A stretch of 64,000 bases of DNA from Pseudoluteimonas sp044226035 (GTDB lineage Bacteria; Pseudomonadota; Gammaproteobacteria; Xanthomonadales; Xanthomonadaceae). The DNA is taken from assembly GCA_044226035.1 (NCBI GenBank), contig JBGAHT010000007.1, positions 1 to 64,000 of the forward strand, given 5' to 3'. Position numbers and translations under genes: made by a program. Under the pieces are notes generated by a model that was not told the DNA's origin, ran no database searches, and saw only the letters and a program-made list of their open reading frames with translations. This document shows positions 50,463 through 57,219 of this stretch, one piece after another. Position 1 is the first letter of the stretch, and each line of letters opens with the position of its first letter.

Positions 50463-50516
50463 GTCTCTTCAGTCCATTGAAACCTGCGCGATGCGTCCTT
50501 GCGCCGCGCAGGGGTG

Positions 50517-51638
50517 TCACTTCATCGTCACCAGCTGCTTCAGCACGCCATCCAGGCCGCCGAACACGGTGAGCTTGTCGATCTTCTCGGTGACCTTCTC
50601 CAGGGCCTCGAGCTCCTTCAGGCGCATCAGCACCGGGCTGTCCTCGATCAGCTTGGCGGTGTTGAGCAGGGAACGCGTGGCGTTCGCCTCCTCGCGACGG
50701 CGGATCACGTTAGCTTGCGCCGCCTTTTCCGCCTGCACCACGCTGTTGAGGATGTCCTTCATCTCGCCCGGCAGGATCACGTCCTTCACGCCGACACCCA
50801 GCACCTCGATGCCCAGCTCGGTCACCCGGCCGCGCACGTAGCCGAAGATGTCGGCATCGAGCGAGGCCTTGTCGCCGAGCAGCTCGTCCAGCGTCTTGGC
50901 GGCGATCGCCTTGCGCAGGCCGAACTGCAGCTCGCGGTACACGTAGTCGCCGAACTTGGCGACCCTGGTGCGCGCGGCCACCGGGTCGGTGACGCGGATG
51001 CTGGCGGCCAGGTTGACGCGCAGGCTGACCTTGTCGCGGGTCAGCAACTCCTGGCCCGAGACCTCCAGCGACTGCACGCGCAACTCGATCACGTCCACCG
51101 CCACGTTCTTGCGGAAGTTCCAGAACGCGTGGTTGCCGGCCTCCAGCACCTGCACCAGCTTGCCGTCGATGAACACCAGGCCCGCCGACTCCGCCGGCAC
51201 GTCCGCCACGACGGCGAGCTTGCCCAGCGTGCCGAGCTGGCGCAGGCGGTTGGCGACATCGCCGCGCACCGCCAAGCCATCGGCCAGCGACACGCGCTCG
51301 ACCTCGACCTTCACCAGCCCGCGCCAGTACAAGCGACGCGAACCCGGCGCCAGCACGTCCTCCAGCTTGCCGTTCTTCGACACCAGGCCGACTTCGTCGG
51401 CGCCGATGTCGGCGAACACGAAGGTCTCGCCCAGCCGCGCGCCGAGGCGCGCGATCAGCGCGTCCACGTCGTGGCCGGCGTACTCCGGCGCGGCGATGTT
51501 GTACGTACGCACCTCGATGCGCGTGAGCGGGTCGAACATGCGGTGCACGCCCGGCTCCAGCACGCGCTCGAACTGGCGATTGCGATACAGCAAGGCGCGC
51601 TCGCCGTCGCCGATCACGATTCTCTTGCTCCAGAACAT
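50517..51638 (-). CDS. Slipin (SPFH-domain protein) of the rtcB operon
   Basis: 373 residues. It starts MFWSKRIVIGDGERALLYRNR and lacks the long transmembrane helix of stomatins. SPFH-like core with VSLRVNLAASIRVTDPVAA and YVYRELQFGLRKAIAAKTLDELL, then a C-terminal helical region rich in charged residues (AEKAAQANVIRRREEANATRSLLNTAKL). SPFH proteins oligomerise at membranes; slipins recur next to rtcB in RNA-repair operons (established association, role unclear). AAGGAGAG precedes the ATG, fixing the start. The leader upstream holds the tRNA-like RNAs. Confidence 0.88.
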   Translation of the reverse strand: MFWSKRIVIGDGERALLYRNRQFERVLEPGVHRMFDPLTRIEVRTYNIAAPEYAGHDVDALIARLGARLGETFVFADIGADEVGLVSKNGKLEDVLAPGSRRLYWRGLVKVEVERVSLADGLAVRGDVANRLRQLGTLGKLAVVADVPAESAGLVFIDGKLVQVLEAGNHAFWNFRKNVAVDVIELRVQSLEVSGQELLTRDKVSLRVNLAASIRVTDPVAARTRVAKFGDYVYRELQFGLRKAIAAKTLDELLGDKASLDADIFGYVRGRVTELGIEVLGVGVKDVILPGEMKDILNSVVQAEKAAQANVIRRREEANATRSLLNTAKLIEDSPVLMRLKELEALEKVTEKIDKLTVFGGLDGVLKQLVTMK

Positions 51639-52016
51639 GGGTAACTCTCCTTGTTGGTCCTGGTGGTCCGATCCGTTTTCTTCGCGATGGATCGGTTTCG
51701 CGTTTGAAGCGTTTGACTTTGTGGAAGGGGCTTCAGCCCCGAGTTCCTTGGATCGGGGCTGAAATCCCTCCCATGCCCAGCTGGAAAAGGTGGAAACGCC
51801 CCTGACGTCGATGCCGCGGAGCCGGCGCGCTGTCCGTGCGGAGGCCTGCCGTTGCCGGCATCGCGGTGCATTGCGATCCCGATCCATTGCAGGCCCGCGC
51901 GCTTCGAGGGCGGCGGCCCGGCGACATCGCCGCTGCGTATCCATCGACATCGCGATGCATTGCGATGAAGCGGAACACGCACGGGGCGTTTCCTGGTGCG
52001 GGCTTGCGCCCGTGGT
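51639..52016 (-). other. 378-bp untranslated leader between the tRNA-like RNAs and slipin
   Basis: No credible reading frame. It holds a strong hairpin of TTCAGCCCCGA / TCGGGGCTGAA at 51732-51763, a REP-like sequence, and repeated GCATTGCGAT motifs near 51868 and 51957. On the minus strand it begins, after the Tyr-like hairpin, with ACCACGGGC-GCAA-GCCCG, a further stem with a GNRA loop. It could be a long 5' leader of the slipin-rtcB mRNA or contain a separate promoter. No sigma-54 site is convincing. Confidence 0.5.
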
Positions 52017-52033
52017 CCAGATTTACAGTCTGG
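52017..52033 (-). ncRNA. Hairpin matching a tRNA-Tyr anticodon arm
   Basis: On the minus strand this reads CCAGA-CTGTAAA-TCTGG: a 5-bp stem with a 7-nt loop whose middle three bases are GTA, the Tyr anticodon. CAGACTGTAAATCTG agrees at all 15 positions with the anticodon arm of E. coli tRNA-Tyr as I know it. No acceptor, D or T arm of a tRNA-Tyr surrounds it. It starts at the CCA end of the second tRNA-like module. It may be a tRNA fragment or a mimic; coincidence is possible but unlikely at this length. Confidence 0.5.
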
Positions 52034-52100
52034 TTTGGAGCGGGATTCGAACCCGCGACTCTCGGTGTTCAACCGATGCTCTACCCGACTGAGCTATCCA
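52031..52100 (-). ncRNA. tRNA-like RNA B (short anticodon loop)
   Basis: Reading the minus strand: TGGA (acceptor, only 4 bp with TCCA), TA, D stem GCTC/GAGC with loop AGTCGGGTA, then A, stem TCGGT, loop TGAAC, stem ACCGA, variable GAGTC, T stem GCGGG/CCCGC with loop TTCGAAT, and a tail ending ACCA. The D loop has the conserved A and GG, and the T loop is canonical. The anticodon loop has 5 nt instead of 7 if the perfect stem forms, and the acceptor is too short. It is therefore not a normal decoding tRNA. Forcing a 7-nt loop gives anticodon GAA (Phe) with a mismatch. It follows A by one base. Confidence 0.55.
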
Positions 52101-52101
52101 G

Positions 52102-52171
52102 TGGTGGACGAACCGGATTCGAACCGGTGGCCAACGGCTTGCGCCGCTGCTCGACCTCTGAGCTTTCGTCC
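52102..52171 (-). ncRNA. tRNA-like RNA A (GCAA tetraloop in place of anticodon loop)
   Basis: Minus strand: GGACGA (acceptor, 6 bp with TCGTCC), AA, D stem GCTC/GAGC with loop AGAGGTC, A, stem GCGGC, loop GCAA, stem GCCGT (closing G-U), variable TGGCC, T stem ACCGG/CCGGT, loop TTCGAAT, then A and an encoded CCA. The acceptor plus T helix totals 11 bp, one less than normal. The anticodon arm ends in a 4-nt GNRA loop, so it cannot decode. All other tRNA folding contacts look possible. It is tandem with B and on the same strand as slipin-rtcB. Confidence 0.65.
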
Positions 52172-52487
52172 GCTCGCGGAATACCTTCTCCCGATCCCCG
52201 GCATACGCCACGGCAGCGCCGCGCGCACCGGACGGGCCTTGCGAACCCGTGCCGCTGTGGACCGTTCGAGCGATGTTCCGCATTGGCGCCTCCGACGTGA
52301 ATCGAAAGCGCCAACCCGTGTGCGACTGCATCCGCTTGCCGCCCGTGCCGAAGCATCCAGGCACGGCGCATCCCTGCGCCTTCGCGACGTTTCCCTGCCT
52401 CGGGCCAGCAATGCCCGGATGCTTCGGGAGCGCGATGCAATCGCGTTTTGATCGTGTGGTGGATCCCTTTGCGAACGCCGGAAACGA

Positions 52488-52519
52488 AACGCCCCCGGGT
52501 GCTGGAACCCGAGGGCGTT
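52488..52519 (-). terminator. Strong hairpin with T-rich tail, terminating a small minus-strand unit
   Basis: 13-bp stem with one mismatch (AACGCCCCCGGGT / ACCCGAGGGCGTT), loop GCTGGA. On the minus strand it is followed by TTTCGTTT. A second hairpin (GGAGATCGG / CCGATCTCC) lies at 52532-52554, just before it. Together they sit directly after the stop of the small ORF 52569-52703. Confidence 0.6.
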
Positions 52520-52568
52520 CGCGTGGCCTCGGGAGATCGGGGTGACCGATCTCCGCGATGCGGGGGGA

Positions 52569-52703
52569 TCAGTCGATGGAGGTGGAGCCGAAGTAATTCC
52601 GCATGCCGCGAAGCGACAGCGCGTCGCGCCATTCGCACGCGCGCAGGCCCGCATCGCGCTTGCGCGATGGCGTCGATGCTGCGATGTGGAATGAATGCGT
52701 CAT
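52569..52703 (-). CDS. Possible small protein, 44 residues
   Basis: Starts MTHSFHIAAST and ends GMRNYFGSTSID, with a basic middle and an aromatic C-terminus. No Shine-Dalgarno is visible, and a longer version from 52769 (66 residues) exists. The main support is position: its stop is followed within 15 bases by two stacked hairpins that look like a terminator. It may equally be an untranslated small RNA. Confidence 0.3.
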   Translation of the reverse strand: MTHSFHIAASTPSRKRDAGLRACEWRDALSLRGMRNYFGSTSID

Positions 52704-52831
52704 GGAGTTCGTGTGTTCGGGAGATCGCCGATTGGCGAAGGTCGCGCACCTTACGCGCGTTGCCTTCATTCCGCAACAGAAATTTCACGTTGCCGACGAG
52801 CGGCACAGTCCGTGAGCCAGACGGGAAAAAA

Positions 52832-52855
52832 GAAACCCGCCTCGCGGCGGGTTTC
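52832..52855 (-). terminator. Terminator after rpmG
   Basis: Stem GAAACCCGCC / GGCGGGTTTC with loop TCGC. It has six A's on one side and TTTT on the other, so it works in both directions. 33 bases (52823-52855) are identical to the rtcB terminator at 49179-49211. Confidence 0.85.
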
Positions 52856-52933
52856 TTTTCGACTCGAACAAGGTGAAGCAGATCCTTCCCCCGGATCATG
52901 TCCGGGGTCAGGATGACTTCCGCTGCGCGGAAG

Positions 52934-53098
52934 TCACTTGATCTTGCCTTCCTTGTACATCACATGCTTGCGCACGACGGGGTCGTACTTCTTGACCTCC
53001 ATCTTGTTCGGCGTGTTCTTCTTGTTCTTGTCGGTGGTGTAGAAATGGCCGGTGTTGGCCGAGGAGATCAGGCGGATCTTGTCGCGCTTGGAAGCCAT
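52934..53098 (-). CDS. rpmG: 50S ribosomal protein L33
   Basis: 54 residues starting MASKRDKIRLISSANTGHFY and ending VMYKEGKIK, the standard L33 of Gammaproteobacteria without zinc-binding Cys pairs. The YTTDKNKKNTPNKMEVKKYD stretch is diagnostic. It lies 13 bp downstream of rpmB, the usual rpmB-rpmG order, and ends at a strong terminator. Confidence 0.96.
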   Translation of the reverse strand: MASKRDKIRLISSANTGHFYTTDKNKKNTPNKMEVKKYDPVVRKHVMYKEGKIK

Positions 53099-53111
53099 GG
53101 TTCGATTCTCC

Positions 53112-53348
53112 TCAGACCTTCTCGCCCTGCTTGCGCAGGTCGGCCAGGACGGCGTCGATGCCGTTCTTGTCGATGGTGCGCAGGGCCTTGGTGGAAACGC
53201 GCAGCTTCACCCAGCGGTTCTCGGAAGCCACCCAGAAGCGGCGTTCGTGGAGGTTGGGCAGGAAGCGGCGGCGGGTCTTGTTGTTCGCATGCGACACGTT
53301 GTTGCCGGTCGCGACGCGCTTGCCGGTGACTTGGCATTCACGGGACAT
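53112..53348 (-). CDS. rpmB: 50S ribosomal protein L28
   Basis: 78 residues starting MSRECQVTGKRVATGNNVSH, the usual L28 start and length. NKTRRRFLPNLHERRFWV follows. Upstream GAGGTG serves as ribosome-binding site. An ORF open for 47 more codons upstream is not used, since this start matches the family. First gene of rpmB-rpmG. Confidence 0.96.
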   Translation of the reverse strand: MSRECQVTGKRVATGNNVSHANNKTRRRFLPNLHERRFWVASENRWVKLRVSTKALRTIDKNGIDAVLADLRKQGEKV

Positions 53349-53710
53349 CTGTGCACCTCGATGGTGTGTGGTTGTCGCCCGTAGCCCGGGCGGCGGCGGC
53401 CCCGCCGGCCGATCGGGTCGGGGGCGGGAATCGCTGCGGGACGCAGCGAGCCGCGCATTATGCCGGCCCGACCCGGCCCGGGCAAGCACTTATCCACAGG
53501 ATGGGGTCGGCTCCCTCCCTTTCGCCGCAGGCGAAGGGGAGGGCTGGGGAGGGGTGGCATTTCAGTTCAGCACCCCGCAGTCCAGAAGCACCCTTCCCAA
53601 CCGTCCGGCCCTCGGGCACAGCCCTCGGGCGTTCATCGCGGTGCGAACCAAGGGTTCGCAAGCACCGCTCTTCACCCCCCTTCGCTTCGCGAAAGGGGAG
53701 GAGTGAAGGG
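53349..53710. repeat. 362-bp intergenic region with dispersed repeats and one DnaA-box match
   Basis: No gene. It contains the palindromic repeat TCCCTCCCTTTCGC ... GCGAAGGGGAGGG at 53507-53540 (the same form as at 16752), another arm at 53677-53704 (CCCCCTTCGCTTCGCGAAAGGGG), and a single perfect 9-mer TTATCCACA at 53490-53498. The rpmB promoter should lie at its left end. One box is not evidence of an origin. Confidence 0.6.
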
Positions 53711-54049
53711 CTAATGGCTGGCGCGGTCGCGCTTCCAGCCGCGGTGGCGGATGTCCAGGTACAGGCTGTAGCAGGCGGTGAACGCCGGGAACAGGTTCTG
53801 CAGGATGCCGACCGAGTCGTTCTTGCCGAACACGAAGTAGCTCAGCGTCATCAGGCTGCCGAGGATGCTCATGTACCAGAACAGGCGCGGGATCACCGGC
53901 TTGCCGTAGCGCCGGCTGGCGACGAACTGCACCAGCCAGCGGCCGCCGAACATCAGCGCGCCGGTCAGGCCGATCAGCTTCCACGGGCTCATGTACAGCC
54001 CGGTCCACTCCAGCCAGGCGATCGGCGAATTCATCACGTCCGCGGCCAC
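53711..54049 (-). CDS. Lipid-A-disaccharide synthase N-terminal domain (LABN) protein
   Basis: 112 residues with three to four hydrophobic segments and the LABN-domain pattern SPWKLIGLTGALMFGGRWLVQFVASR, YGKPVIPRLFWYMSILGS and CYSLYLDIRHRG. Such small membrane proteins usually accompany a family 2 glycosyltransferase in lipid A or undecaprenyl-phosphate sugar modification. A GTG at 54049 one base after the upstream stop or an ATG at 54034 are both possible starts. Confidence 0.8.
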   Translation of the reverse strand: MAADVMNSPIAWLEWTGLYMSPWKLIGLTGALMFGGRWLVQFVASRRYGKPVIPRLFWYMSILGSLMTLSYFVFGKNDSVGILQNLFPAFTACYSLYLDIRHRGWKRDRASH

Positions 54050-54050
54050 C

Positions 54051-54776
54051 TCACACTTCCTCGACGGCGGTGCGGCGGTTGCGCGCGATCAGCCAGGCCA
54101 CGCCGCGCAGGTCGCGGATGCCGACCAGCGCGCGGTTGAGGTTGTTGTACTTGGACACGCCGCTGGCGCGGTGGCGGTGGTTCACCGGCACGCTCACCGT
54201 CTTCCACCCCGCGCGCTGCATCAGCGCGGGCAGGTAGCGGTGCATGTGGTCGAACCAGGGCAGGTCGAGGAAGGCCTCGCGCTCGAACAGCTTGATGCCG
54301 CAGCCGGTGTCGGGGGTGGAATCGCGCAGCATGCGGCTGCGGATCGCGTTCGCCCACTTCGAGGCCCAGCGCTTGCTGCCCGAGTCCTGGCGGTCGACCC
54401 GCCAGCCGGCGAACAGCTTCACGCCCGGATCGGCGCGTTCGCGCTCGGCGAGCAGCCTGGGGATGTCGGCCGGGTCGTTCTGGCCGTCGCCGTCCAGGGT
54501 CGCGATCCACGCGCCGCGCGCGGCCTTGACCCCGGTGCGGACCGCGGCGCTCTGGCCGCTGTTGCTGAGGTGGCGGACCACGCGCAGTTCCGGCACCCCG
54601 GCCTTGAGCCCGCGCAGCACGCCGAGCGTGCCGTCGCGCGAGAGGTCGTCGACGTAGACGATCTCGAAATCGCAGCGTCCGCGCAGCGCGGCGACGATCT
54701 CGCCGACCAGCGGCGCGACGTTGCCTTCCTCGTTGTACACGGGGACGACGACCGAAAGTTGCGGTGCTGCGCTCAT
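54051..54776 (-). CDS. Family 2 glycosyltransferase (dolichol/undecaprenyl-phosphate mannosyltransferase type)
   Basis: 241 residues. GT2 opening LSVVVPVYNEEGNVAPLV, DDLSRDGT, LDGDGQNDPADIP (DXD-type metal site), and the late RHRASGVSKYNN. It lacks the two C-terminal membrane helices of ArnC-like enzymes. It probably moves a sugar from a nucleotide to polyprenyl phosphate. It is one base from the LABN gene, which could provide the membrane part. Confidence 0.85.
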   Translation of the reverse strand: MSAAPQLSVVVPVYNEEGNVAPLVGEIVAALRGRCDFEIVYVDDLSRDGTLGVLRGLKAGVPELRVVRHLSNSGQSAAVRTGVKAARGAWIATLDGDGQNDPADIPRLLAERERADPGVKLFAGWRVDRQDSGSKRWASKWANAIRSRMLRDSTPDTGCGIKLFEREAFLDLPWFDHMHRYLPALMQRAGWKTVSVPVNHRHRASGVSKYNNLNRALVGIRDLRGVAWLIARNRRTAVEEV

Positions 54777-54789
54777 GCGTCGCGTGGCC

Positions 54790-55728
54790 TCAAGGCTTGT
54801 TGCGCAGGCGTTCCAGGACGCCGTCGAGCATGTCGAAATCGCTGTAGTGGATCACCAGCTTGCCGCGTCCGCCGCGACCGGGCTGCACGTCCACGCGCGT
54901 GCCCAGCGCTTCGCCCAGCTCGCGCTGCAGCGAGGCGATGTCGGCCGAGGGCGAAGCCCTGGTCGCGGCCGGCCTGGCCTTGCCCGGCACGCGGCCCGCG
55001 CCGAGCAGTTGCACCCGGCGCTCGACCTCGCGCACCGACCACTCCTGCGCGGCCGCCTGCTTGCCGAGCGCGACCGCCGCGGCCGGCGCCAGCGCCAGCA
55101 ACGCGCGCGCGTGGCCCATTTCCAGCGCGCCGGATTCGACCATCGCGCGCAGTTCCGCCGGCAGTTCCAGCAGGCGCAGCAGATTCGTCACCGCGGTGCG
55201 CGAGCGGCCGACGGCTTCGGCGGCGGCGGCGTGGGTCAGATCGAACTCGTCGATCAGCCGCTGCAGCGCCTGCGCTTCCTCGAGCGGGTTCAGGTCCTCG
55301 CGCTGGATGTTCTCGATCAGCGCCATCGCGACCACGGTGCGGTCGTCGACCTCGCGCACCACCACCGGGATTTCCGCCAACCCGGCCTGCTTCGAGGCGC
55401 GCCAGCGGCGTTCGCCGGCGATGATTTCCCAGGTCTTGCCGCCGCGCGGCTGCACGATTTCGCGCACCACGATCGGCTGGATCACGCCCTGCGCGCGGAT
55501 CGATTCGGCGAGCTCGGCGAGCTTGGCCGGATCCATGATCCGGCGCGGCTGGTACTTGCCCGGCGCCAGCGCATCGACCGGCAGCGTGCGCAGCGCGTCC
55601 TGCGGGGTGGCTTCGAGCTTGGGCGCCTGCGCCGCGGCCTTGGGCCCGAGCAGGGCTTCGAGCCCGCGCCCGAGCCCGCGCTTCTTGGCGGGCGCGCCCT
55701 TCGAAGGCGTGTTCTTCGCCGTGGTCAT
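54790..55728 (-). CDS. parB: Chromosome-partitioning protein ParB
   Basis: 312 residues. The Lys-rich tail KNTPSKGAPAKKRGLGRGLEALLG opens it. A ParB/Spo0J core has PVDALAPGKYQPRR, GVIQPIVVRE, IAGERRWRASKQAGL (CTP-binding patch) and IENIQREDLNPLEEA. A helix-turn-helix (THAAAAEAVGRSRTAVTNLLRLL) and a short C-terminal dimer domain (VIHYSDFDMLDGVL) complete it. It binds parS and spreads. Its ATG overlaps the parA stop by four bases (ATGA). Confidence 0.95.
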   Translation of the reverse strand: MTTAKNTPSKGAPAKKRGLGRGLEALLGPKAAAQAPKLEATPQDALRTLPVDALAPGKYQPRRIMDPAKLAELAESIRAQGVIQPIVVREIVQPRGGKTWEIIAGERRWRASKQAGLAEIPVVVREVDDRTVVAMALIENIQREDLNPLEEAQALQRLIDEFDLTHAAAAEAVGRSRTAVTNLLRLLELPAELRAMVESGALEMGHARALLALAPAAAVALGKQAAAQEWSVREVERRVQLLGAGRVPGKARPAATRASPSADIASLQRELGEALGTRVDVQPGRGGRGKLVIHYSDFDMLDGVLERLRNKP

Positions 55729-56531
55729 GCGTGTTGCTCCGTGGTCGCGGCCTGCTTCGCCTGCTTGCGTTCGCGCTGGTGGCGCAGCACTTCGCCGGCG
55801 AGGCCGAGGTAGGCGATCGCGCCGCGGCTGCCCTTGTCGTAGCCGACGATGCTCTGGCCGTGGCTCGGCGCCTCGGCCACGCGCACGTTGCGCGGGATGA
55901 TGGTGCGGAACACCTTGTCGCCGAAATGCGCGACCAGTTCCGCCGACACCGCGTTGGCGAGGTTGTTGCGCACGTCGAACATGGTGCGCAGCACGCCTTC
56001 GATTTCCAGGCCCGGGTTCAGCTTCGCCTTCAGCGCGTCGATGGTGGTGAGCAGCGCGGTCAGGCCTTCCAGCGCGTAGTACTCGCACTGCATCGGCACC
56101 AGCACGCTGTCGGCGGCGGTGAGCGCGTTGAGCGTGAGCAGCGACAGCGCCGGCGGGCAGTCGATGACGATGAAGTCGTATTTCGCGCGTAGCGGATCGA
56201 GCGCGCGCTTGAGCCGCTGCTCGCGCCCGTCCTCGTCCATCAGCTCGATCTCGGCCGCGGTCAGGTCGGTGTTGCCCGGCAGCAGGTCGAAGCCTTCGGC
56301 CGTGGCCACGATCGCGGCGTCGGCGTGCTGTTCCTCGAGCAGCACGTCGCAGGTCGAGGCCGACAGCTCGCGCTTGTCCACGCCGCTGCCCATGGTCGCG
56401 TTGCCCTGCGCATCCAGGTCGACCAGCAACACGCGGCTCGCCGACTGCGCGAGCGCGGCGGCGAGGTTGACGGCGGTGGTGGTCTTGCCGACGCCACCCT
56501 TCTGGTTGGCGATGGCGATGATGCGGGCCAT
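55725..56531 (-). CDS. parA: Chromosome-partitioning ATPase ParA
   Basis: 268 residues. The start MARIIAIANQKGGVGKTTTAVNLA holds the deviant Walker A box. DLDAQGNAT, FIVIDCPPALSLLTLNAL and PSHGQSIVGYD are further family marks. It works with ParB to segregate origin regions. A start four codons earlier (MLPRMARI) is open, but the Met at 56531 gives the normal length. It lies 33 bp downstream of rsmG on the same strand. Confidence 0.95.
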   Translation of the reverse strand: MARIIAIANQKGGVGKTTTAVNLAAALAQSASRVLLVDLDAQGNATMGSGVDKRELSASTCDVLLEEQHADAAIVATAEGFDLLPGNTDLTAAEIELMDEDGREQRLKRALDPLRAKYDFIVIDCPPALSLLTLNALTAADSVLVPMQCEYYALEGLTALLTTIDALKAKLNPGLEIEGVLRTMFDVRNNLANAVSAELVAHFGDKVFRTIIPRNVRVAEAPSHGQSIVGYDKGSRGAIAYLGLAGEVLRHQRERKQAKQAATTEQHA

Positions 56532-56564
56532 GCGGGGAAGCATTCCTGCGCGACGGATCGGGGA

Positions 56565-57212
56565 TTATGCCGTGGCCGTCGGCTCGCGGCCCACCACGGC
56601 GAGGTGGCGTTCGCCGTCCAGGCCCGGAACCGTGAGCCGATGCAGCGTTTCCAGGCGCCAGCCGCGCGGCAGCGCGGCGATTTCCTCGTCCGGGCGCGCG
56701 CCCTTCATCGCCAGCAGCTTGCCGCCCGGGGCGAGCAGGTGGCCGCCGAAGGCGAGGATCTGCGGCAAGGTCGCCAGCGCCCGCGCGGTGATGGCGTCGA
56801 ACGCGCCCGGCCGCTGCAGCGCCTCGATCCGCGATTCGGCGACCTCGGCGTTGTCCAGGCCCAGCGTGCGCACCGCCTCGCGCAGGAAGCGCGCCTTCTT
56901 GCCGTTGGATTCGACCAGCGTCACCCGCAGCCCGGGCGTGGCGATCGCCAGCGGGATGCCGGGCAGGCCGGGGCCGGTGCCGAGGTCGGCGAGCGTGCCG
57001 ATGGCGCCGAGGTGGGGCTGCATCGCCAGCGAATCGAGGAGGTGGCGCGGCACCATCTCGCCCGGGTCGCGCACCGCGGTGAGGTTGTAGGCGCGGTTCC
57101 AGCGCACGAGCAGGTCGAGGTAGGCCAGCAGCGGCGGCGCGAGCCGGTCCGGCAACGCGAGCGCGGCGAGGCCGGCGCGCAGCGGGGCGTCGAGGTCGTG
57201 GCCGGCGGTCAT
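56565..57212 (-). CDS. rsmG: 16S rRNA (guanine-527-N7)-methyltransferase RsmG
   Basis: 215 residues. SAM site ADLGTGPGLPGIPLAI, preceded by RWNRAYNLTAVRDPGEMVPRH and followed by VESNGKKARFL and ITARALA. It methylates N7 of G527 in the 16S rRNA. The usual neighbour mnmG (gidA) is not upstream here, where a phosphopantetheinyl transferase gene lies 7 bp away. Confidence 0.94.
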   Translation of the reverse strand: MTAGHDLDAPLRAGLAALALPDRLAPPLLAYLDLLVRWNRAYNLTAVRDPGEMVPRHLLDSLAMQPHLGAIGTLADLGTGPGLPGIPLAIATPGLRVTLVESNGKKARFLREAVRTLGLDNAEVAESRIEALQRPGAFDAITARALATLPQILAFGGHLLAPGGKLLAMKGARPDEEIAALPRGWRLETLHRLTVPGLDGERHLAVVGREPTATA

Positions 57213-57219
57213 GCGCGGA

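Larger units (their letters stand above)
52172..52933. other. 762-bp intergenic region between the tRNA-like RNAs and rpmG
   Basis: No protein gene is convincing here except a weak small ORF (52569-52703). There is a stem TTGGCGC/GCGCCAA around 52284-52314, two stacked hairpins at 52488-52519 and 52532-52554, and the rpmG terminator at 52832-52855. The long minus-strand frame covering 52081-52899 runs across the tRNA-like RNAs and has no recognisable protein. Confidence 0.5.

Noticed and set aside
52031..52100. Normal tRNA-Phe (anticodon GAA)
   Set aside because: A 7-nt loop would need a mismatched stem and leaves no base at position 26, and the acceptor has only 4 pairs. The perfect 5-bp stem with a 5-nt loop is the better fold.
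52238..52254. Sigma-54 promoter (RtcR type) on the minus strand, CGGCACGGGTTCGCAAG
   Set aside because: The spacing between the GG and GC elements is one base too short, and sigma-54 does not tolerate that.
52081..52899. A long minus-strand frame
   Set aside because: It runs through the tRNA-like RNAs and the hairpins and has no protein features.
53490..53498. Replication origin suggested by TTATCCACA near parAB-rsmG
   Set aside because: A single DnaA box without AT-rich unwinding region, dnaA or rpmH nearby.
54790..56531. parS sites near parAB
   Set aside because: No full TGTTTCACGTGAAACA-type palindrome was seen; TTTCACGT at 52788 is only half of one.
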